Part shown: positions 6,958-10,006 of the stretch, in pieces
Layout: each line of letters starts with the position of its first letter
How positions within the stretch are numbered: position 1 is the first letter of the stretch
NCBI GenBank assembly: GCA_019420405.1
Contig: JAHZHF010000094.1
Location: forward strand, 1-10,006
From: Clostridiales bacterium
GTDB taxonomy: Bacteria; Bacillota; Clostridia; Lachnospirales; Lachnospiraceae
Direction: 5' to 3'
Length of the DNA: 10,006 bases
The notes under the pieces: generated by a model
What the model saw: only the letters and a program-made list of their open reading frames with translations
Told to the model about the DNA's origin: nothing
Databases searched by the model: none
Program-made: the position numbers and the translations under genes

Positions 6958-8370
6958 TTATTTACTTGTCATCTGATCTTCTTTTTCTTCCTCGTCCTCA
7001 GTACTCCGGTGTCTTCGCCAGCCGCCGCGCTCTTCCTCTTCTTCCTCCTGTGCCGGAGGAGGCAGAATCCTGAGCCTTACGCGGCTGATCCTGTTATCTC
7101 TGACCTCCTCAACCGTAAACACAAGGTTGTCCGTCTCAATCACGTCCCGGTCTTCCTTCGCCGGGATATGCCCCAGTTTTTCAATCAGATATCCTGACAG
7201 TGTATCGTAATTTTCTGTTTCCAGTTTCAGACCGAGCTCTTCGTTCAGTTCATCAATCAGAATTCCTCCGTCAATCCGGTATTCATCCTCGCTGAGCGCT
7301 TCGATATCCGGTACCACTTCCTCGTACTCTTCATTGATATCTCCCATAATCTCTTCCACCAGATCCTCAATCGTAACAATACCGGAAAAACCTCCGTATT
7401 CATCCACAAGAACAGCCATATGATGCCGCGTCTCCTGCATGGTTCTGAACAGTTCATCCGCATCTTTCGTCTCAGGGACAAAAAACGGTTTGTGCAGCAT
7501 CCCTCTGATATCTATCTGGTCCAGAGGATTCTTCCGAAGCTCAATCATCACATCCTTTACGTGGAGCACTCCGATGATATTGTCAATACTTTCTTCGTAC
7601 ACCGGTATCCTGCTGTGCCTTGTCTCCAAAATCTCATCGATCAGTTCCTCGAAAGGATCATCAATGTCTATGGTAATGACATCACGTCTCGGAACCATGA
7701 TCTCTCTTGCATTTCTCTCATCAAACTTAAATACGGAATCTATCATCTCCCGCTCATCATCGTCAAAAGTCCCGCTCTCATTTCCCATTTTCAGAAGAGC
7801 TTTGATCTCTTCTTCAGTAACCGCCTCTTCCTGATCCTCCGTCTTCATACGGAGAAGTTTAAGAACCAGTTTCGTAGAAACCGAAAGCAGCTTGATAAAC
7901 GGTGACAGAATGATCGAGATATAGTGGATCGGCATAACTGTTATCATACAGAAAGCCTCCGCTTTCTGAAGGGCAATCCTCTTCGGGACAAGCTCACCGA
8001 ATACAAGATTGAAAAACATCAGGATCAGAGTCACTCCATTATGAGCGATCTGTCCGCTGTAGGGAATTCCCACTCCCTTCAGCCATTCAGCCAGCGCCGG
8101 CGAGATACTTGCGGCCGCCGATGCCGAAGAATAAAATCCCGCAAACGTAATCGCCACCTGAATCGTGGAGAGGAATCTGGTAGAATCCTCAAACAGGCCT
8201 TCGATCACTTTCGCTTTCTTATTCCCCTGCTCAGCCAGGCTTCGTATCCGGTTCTTGTTCACCGATACAACCGCCATCTCAGCTCCGGCAAAGTAAGCAT
8301 TCATAAGTGTGAAAAGCAATAACAGTAACAGGTCAAAAATAATAGTGTTCCCCGCAGGGTCTGCGTCCAT
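6958..8370 (-). CDS. CNNM/CBS/CorC-domain membrane protein (hemolysin C family, probable divalent-cation transporter)
   Basis: The 470-residue protein has the standard layout of the CNNM (DUF21) family. The membrane part has hydrophobic segments at about 11-34, 65-90, 112-126 and 138-163, including the signature GELVPKRIAL (125-134). Two CBS domains follow (about 225-275, with REIMVPRRDV at its entry, and about 290-345), then a CorC_HlyC domain (about 355-437). Family members are linked to Mg2+ efflux or cobalt/magnesium homeostasis; the old hemolysin label is poorly supported. Cargo cannot be read from sequence. The C-terminal 30 residues are strongly acidic (a Glu run at 442-447 and EDEEEKED) and probably disordered. 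The start has AGGAGGA about 10 bases upstream and a promoter of its own overlapping the carD end. It is followed 36 bases later by the PurO-like gene with no terminator seen. Confidence 0.92.
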   Translation of the reverse strand: MDADPAGNTIIFDLLLLLLFTLMNAYFAGAEMAVVSVNKNRIRSLAEQGNKKAKVIEGLFEDSTRFLSTIQVAITFAGFYSSASAAASISPALAEWLKGVGIPYSGQIAHNGVTLILMFFNLVFGELVPKRIALQKAEAFCMITVMPIHYISIILSPFIKLLSVSTKLVLKLLRMKTEDQEEAVTEEEIKALLKMGNESGTFDDDEREMIDSVFKFDERNAREIMVPRRDVITIDIDDPFEELIDEILETRHSRIPVYEESIDNIIGVLHVKDVMIELRKNPLDQIDIRGMLHKPFFVPETKDADELFRTMQETRHHMAVLVDEYGGFSGIVTIEDLVEEIMGDINEEYEEVVPDIEALSEDEYRIDGGILIDELNEELGLKLETENYDTLSGYLIEKLGHIPAKEDRDVIETDNLVFTVEEVRDNRISRVRLRILPPPAQEEEEEERGGWRRHRSTEDEEEKEDQMTSK

Positions 8371-8394
8371 AAAAAATAACTCCTCCTAAATTCC

Positions 8395-8437
8395 ATCTCA
8401 TGTGAGATTAATATTCAGGAGAAGTATATCATGTGAG
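8395..8437. promoter_or_regulatory. Paired 9-base word and dyad around the CNNM promoter: candidate operator
   Basis: TCATGTGAG occurs at 8398-8406 and again at 8429-8437, 31 bases apart, roughly three helical turns. The first copy lies inside an inverted repeat ATCTCA-TG-TGAGAT (8395-8408), downstream of the predicted transcription start. The second sits in the promoter spacer, touching the -10 box. Two like sites flanking a start point are the usual geometry of a repressor; which regulator would bind is unknown. Confidence 0.45.
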
Positions 8438-8451
8438 TGCTAATTGCGCAA
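8423..8451 (-). promoter_or_regulatory. Promoter of the CNNM/CBS gene (possibly of the downstream series)
   Basis: On the minus strand TTGCGC (8451-8446) and TATACT (8428-8423) are separated by exactly 17 bases. Transcription would start near 8416, leaving a leader of about 45 bases before the ATG at 8370. The -35 box overlaps the last codons of carD. The spacer next to the -10 carries one copy of a repeated 9-base word (see the paired repeat). Consensus match only. Confidence 0.6.
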
Positions 8452-8928
8452 GATATGCTCTTGTATAAAACCCGGCACCTGGCCCTGCGGAAGTCCGAGG
8501 GCAAAGGAAAACTCACTGTAAAGCGCATGCTCCAGAAGCATCTGGTATTTCCGGTCAACGCTTGTGATGCTTCCCCTCTTCTTCGTCCGGTCATAGGTTG
8601 TCTTGAGTACCTTCACCCAGCTCTCCGGACAGAAATCCGCAATACAGTTCTTATATTCCTGCTCTCTGAGCTTTTCATTTTTCACCGCCACTGTCTCGAT
8701 CCCCGGCATCCGCCCGATCAGCTCCATCGCCTCATCGCGGCTGACCGGCCTGCGGATATTCTTTGCGTCATCTGTCGGAACATACGCCTTATCCCCCGCG
8801 TCTTCCACTGACTGCAGGGTATAATATTTCTTATTCCCGCTGCCGGAGAGAAATTCCGGCGTTCCAATCTCTTCCACCCGGTACAGTCCTCTGCACTTGT
8901 AAACAACTGCGTCACCCCTGCTGAACAT
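8440..8928 (-). CDS. CarD/CdnL-family transcriptional regulator (RNA polymerase-binding)
   Basis: CarD-family proteins bind the RNA polymerase beta subunit through an N-terminal Tudor-like domain and stabilise open promoter complexes through a helical C-terminal domain. The 162-residue product starts MFSRGDAVVYKCRGLYRVEEI, a typical CarD_TRCF domain (about 1-55). A mostly helical part follows, with RRPVSRDEAMELI (59-71) and RTKKRGSITSVDRKYQMLLEHAL, the usual feature of the C-terminal domain. Length matches the family. I chose the ATG at 8928 because AGGAGG lies six bases upstream; the reading frame remains open to 9009, but that extension would run through a hairpin and a likely promoter and has no CarD similarity. 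Upstream is a 195-base gap after the RpiB-like gene. Whether it acts globally or as a local regulator is not visible. Confidence 0.88.
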   Translation of the reverse strand: MFSRGDAVVYKCRGLYRVEEIGTPEFLSGSGNKKYYTLQSVEDAGDKAYVPTDDAKNIRRPVSRDEAMELIGRMPGIETVAVKNEKLREQEYKNCIADFCPESWVKVLKTTYDRTKKRGSITSVDRKYQMLLEHALYSEFSFALGLPQGQVPGFIQEHILRN

Positions 8929-8958
8929 AAGCAACCTCCTTTTCCTGTCCCTGCCTAA

Positions 8959-8987
8959 AGTATAACCAAAGAAAGACCGATACAACG
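8959..8987 (-). promoter_or_regulatory. Possible proximal promoter of the CarD-type gene
   Basis: TATACT (8964-8959) would give a start near 8952 and a leader of about 24 bases to the ATG at 8928. The hexamer 17 bases upstream is CGTTGT (8987-8982), a poor -35 box; TTGTAT with a 15-base spacer is the alternative. The -35 region lies inside the hairpin at 8970-9003, so termination of the upstream gene and initiation of this one may overlap. Confidence 0.35.
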
Positions 8988-9003
8988 CTGTAACGGTCTT
9001 TCT
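8970..9003 (-). terminator. Strong hairpin between the RpiB-like and CarD-type genes: probable terminator
   Basis: AGAAAGACCG (8970-8979) pairs perfectly with CGGTCTTTCT (8994-9003). After one A-A mismatch the stem continues as TACA/TGTA (8981-8984 with 8989-8992) around a four-base loop. Read on the minus strand the stem ends in TCTTTCTTT and is followed by GGTTAT, a moderately T-rich tail, so it fits an intrinsic terminator for the RpiB-like transcript 120 bases after its stop. The tail is not a pure T run, and the stem overlaps a possible promoter, so attenuator or operator roles remain open. Confidence 0.6.
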
Positions 9004-9022
9004 GCTCATCTCGTTATGATTT

Positions 9023-9051
9023 ATTTTAACATATTTTCGGCCTTGAGTTAA
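9023..9051 (-). promoter_or_regulatory. Possible distal promoter upstream of the hairpin
   Basis: On the minus strand TTAACT (9051-9046) and TAAAAT (9028-9023) are 17 bases apart, matching the consensus in four and five of six positions. If used, its transcript would run through the hairpin at 8970-9003 before reaching the CarD-type gene, making the hairpin a leader element. The region is AT-rich, so a chance match is possible. Confidence 0.35.
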
Positions 9052-9089
9052 GGTTTTTCGCTCCGCATGGTTGATTTTTGTTATTATTT

Positions 9090-9117
9090 CACAAAGAATA
9101 TCCCTATATTATTTGTG
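9090..9117. other. AT-rich stem-loop just after the RpiB-like stop codon
   Basis: CACAAA (9090-9095) and AATAT (9097-9101) pair with ATATT (9106-9110) and TTTGTG (9112-9117), with one mismatch (G9096/A9111) and loop CCCT. It lies six bases beyond the stop codon on the minus strand. No T-run follows on that strand, so I do not call it a terminator; protection of the mRNA 3' end would be one possible role. Confidence 0.5.
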
Positions 9118-9123
9118 CACTTT

Positions 9124-9762
9124 TCAGCCCAAAATCTCCTTCACGCACTCCGCAATCTTCTCATCTTTACAGTTTGCAAAGAAATACTCACTGAAATGCT
9201 CTCCGGCAAGCGCACCTTTCACCAGATCTCTGTCGATCTCTTTTAAAATGTCTGTGAGATCTCTGTAAGTAACCTTCTTCACCTCATCCAGAATCTTCTT
9301 ATTTCTCTGCTCCGGCACAGCGCGCTCTCTCGGATATCCCTGGCCACTCTCCTCGCAGAAAAGCTTCTCAAAGATGTACTCAAGATTCAGGTCGCCGCCC
9401 CAGCCATATCCTTTCGCAAACGGAATGGCGATCGCGTTGCCGTCATTGATCTGTGCGAATGTATACGCATCCAGCGCATCCTCCACATGTCCGCAGATCA
9501 CACCCGGGAAGCTGTTGCACGCAAGCATCGCGCCCTCTCCGGTTCCGCAGCCTGTGATCACATAATCCGCAGCGCCTGAGTTCAGCAGAACAGCTGCCAG
9601 GATACCCACCTGCACGTATGTAAGCTGAGCCTCGTCATCTGCCGCATACATTCCGTAGTTATCTACAGTAAAGCCCATCGGCTCTACAACTTTCTTCAAC
9701 GCCCTCTCAATTTCTGCATTCTTTGCCGCCTGGCTGTTCTCGTTAATCAATGCAATTCTCAT
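9124..9762 (-). CDS. RpiB/LacAB-family sugar-phosphate (possibly unsaturated-uronate) isomerase
   Basis: The family interconverts aldose and ketose forms of sugars or sugar phosphates: RpiB for ribose 5-phosphate, LacAB for galactose 6-phosphate. The core (residues 1 to about 145) has MRIALINENSQAAKN, GAADYVITGCGTGEGAM (63-79, with the catalytic-type Cys72 and Thr74), NSFPGVICG and FAQINDGNAIAIP. It is 212 residues long, about 60 more than ordinary RpiB. The extra C-terminal part begins around GQGYPRERAVPEQRN (140-154) and is helical and charged. From memory this length and motif set resemble streptococcal DhuI, which isomerises 4,5-unsaturated hexuronates (5-keto-4-deoxyuronate); that substrate is an inference. 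The start has AGGAGG 10 bases upstream (or GAGG at 4). A near-consensus promoter lies upstream, and no sugar-catabolism partner is within the window. Confidence 0.85.
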   Translation of the reverse strand: MRIALINENSQAAKNAEIERALKKVVEPMGFTVDNYGMYAADDEAQLTYVQVGILAAVLLNSGAADYVITGCGTGEGAMLACNSFPGVICGHVEDALDAYTFAQINDGNAIAIPFAKGYGWGGDLNLEYIFEKLFCEESGQGYPRERAVPEQRNKKILDEVKKVTYRDLTDILKEIDRDLVKGALAGEHFSEYFFANCKDEKIAECVKEILG

Positions 9763-9822
9763 GATTCCTCATCCTCCTGGTTCAATAGATTTACATCTCA
9801 TGCTATCATTTACAGCCCTTTT

Positions 9823-9851
9823 AGTATATACCTTTTTAGCGGCACTGTCCA
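9823..9851 (-). promoter_or_regulatory. Promoter of the RpiB-like gene
   Basis: On the minus strand TGGACA (9851-9846) and TATACT (9828-9823) are separated by exactly 17 bases, each box one base away from consensus. Transcription should start near 9816, giving a leader of about 54 bases to the ATG at 9762. The 12-base palindrome at 9877-9888 lies about 60-70 bases upstream of the start, in a position typical of activator or upstream operator sites. Confidence 0.7.
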
Positions 9852-9876
9852 TTGCTTTCGCTTCTGTTCCAGCTAT

Positions 9877-9888
9877 TTAGTGCACTAA
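9877..9888. promoter_or_regulatory. Perfect 12-bp palindrome upstream of the RpiB-like promoter: candidate regulator site
   Basis: TTAGTGCACTAA reads the same on both strands. Its right half is also part of a second dyad, CTAAC (9885-9889) with GTTAG (9897-9901). The centre is about 66 bases upstream of the predicted transcription start, next to a near-consensus promoter. The regulator is unknown and no regulator gene is visible next to it in this window. Confidence 0.45.
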
Positions 9889-10006
9889 CACTTTCCGTTA
9901 GATCACGTCCGGAAGCGGCGGGAAATTGGAAAATCGTATTCTGTGAAAGGGAGACAGCCGTTCGATATTCCGTTCCAGAATCCGGAAAATCTATCAGGCC
10001 GAAGAT
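9889..10006. other. Right-edge sequence with no assignable gene
   Basis: Beyond the promoter and palindrome, the last about 120 bases contain frames that stay open to the edge on both strands. One is on the minus strand, ending in TAA at 9838-9836 after 56 codons from the edge. None has a recognisable motif, and no start with a ribosome site is visible, so I leave it unassigned. It may hold the end or the beginning of a neighbouring gene. Confidence 0.4.

Noticed and set aside
8929..9009. 27-residue N-terminal extension of the CarD-type protein
   Set aside because: The extension crosses the hairpin and promoter-like sequence, is rich in Arg/aromatic residues with no CarD similarity, and the ATG at 8928 has an ideal AGGAGG site.
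9836..10006. Minus-strand frame open for 56 codons from the right edge, as the tail of an upstream gene
   Set aside because: No family motif is visible, its end overlaps the isomerase promoter, and frames on the plus strand are equally open, so it cannot be told from chance.
1..10006. CRISPR arrays, insertion sequences, prophage genes, toxin-antitoxin pairs or a new defence system
   Set aside because: No repeat-spacer pattern, transposase, integrase or other accessory motif was found; the recognisable genes are housekeeping or metabolic.

Overview
The window reads as an ordinary chromosomal segment of a Gram-positive anaerobe of the Clostridia, most likely Lachnospiraceae (Clostridium cluster XIVa). 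This rests on recalled family resemblance: a stand-alone AICAR transformylase paired with a PurO-type IMP cyclohydrolase, a TsaB-RimI fusion, a clostridial-type RNase Z, AGGAGG-like ribosome binding sites and TATACT/TAGAAT -10 boxes. The genus cannot be fixed from the sequence alone. All ten supported protein genes and the one tRNA gene lie on the minus strand, so transcription runs from the right edge to the left edge.

In transcription order: (1) an RpiB/LacAB-type sugar-phosphate isomerase of 212 aa with a near-consensus promoter and an upstream 12-bp palindrome. (2) A CarD/CdnL-type RNA polymerase-binding regulator preceded by a strong hairpin that overlaps a possible promoter. (3) A CNNM/CBS/CorC membrane protein with its own promoter, which carries two copies of a 9-bp word. 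(4) The last two purine steps as separate proteins: PurO-like IMP cyclohydrolase and AICAR formyltransferase. (5) A tRNA and translation block: tsaE, a tsaB-rimI fusion, a small four-cysteine protein, RNase Z and tsaD. (6) ispD of the MEP isoprenoid pathway. (7) A tRNA-Ser(UGA) gene cut by the left edge, whose promoter starts inside the ispD stop codon.

From the CNNM gene to ispD the gaps are about 10 to 95 bp and I see no convincing intrinsic terminator, so a long co-transcribed unit is plausible (inference). The tsaE, tsaB and tsaD products together form the bacterial t6A37 tRNA-modification machinery, apart from TsaC/TsaC2, which is not in the window. RNase Z trims tRNA 3' ends, and the RimI half acetylates ribosomal protein S18. 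The block is therefore coherently about tRNA maturation and translation.

I found no mobile element, CRISPR array, phage gene, toxin-antitoxin pair or clearly new defence-like system. The points most worth a second look are the split PurH function, the TsaB-RimI fusion, the unassigned zinc-ribbon-like protein inside the t6A block, the possible uronate-isomerase identity of the RpiB-like protein, and three regulatory structures (palindrome, repeated word, hairpin over promoter).
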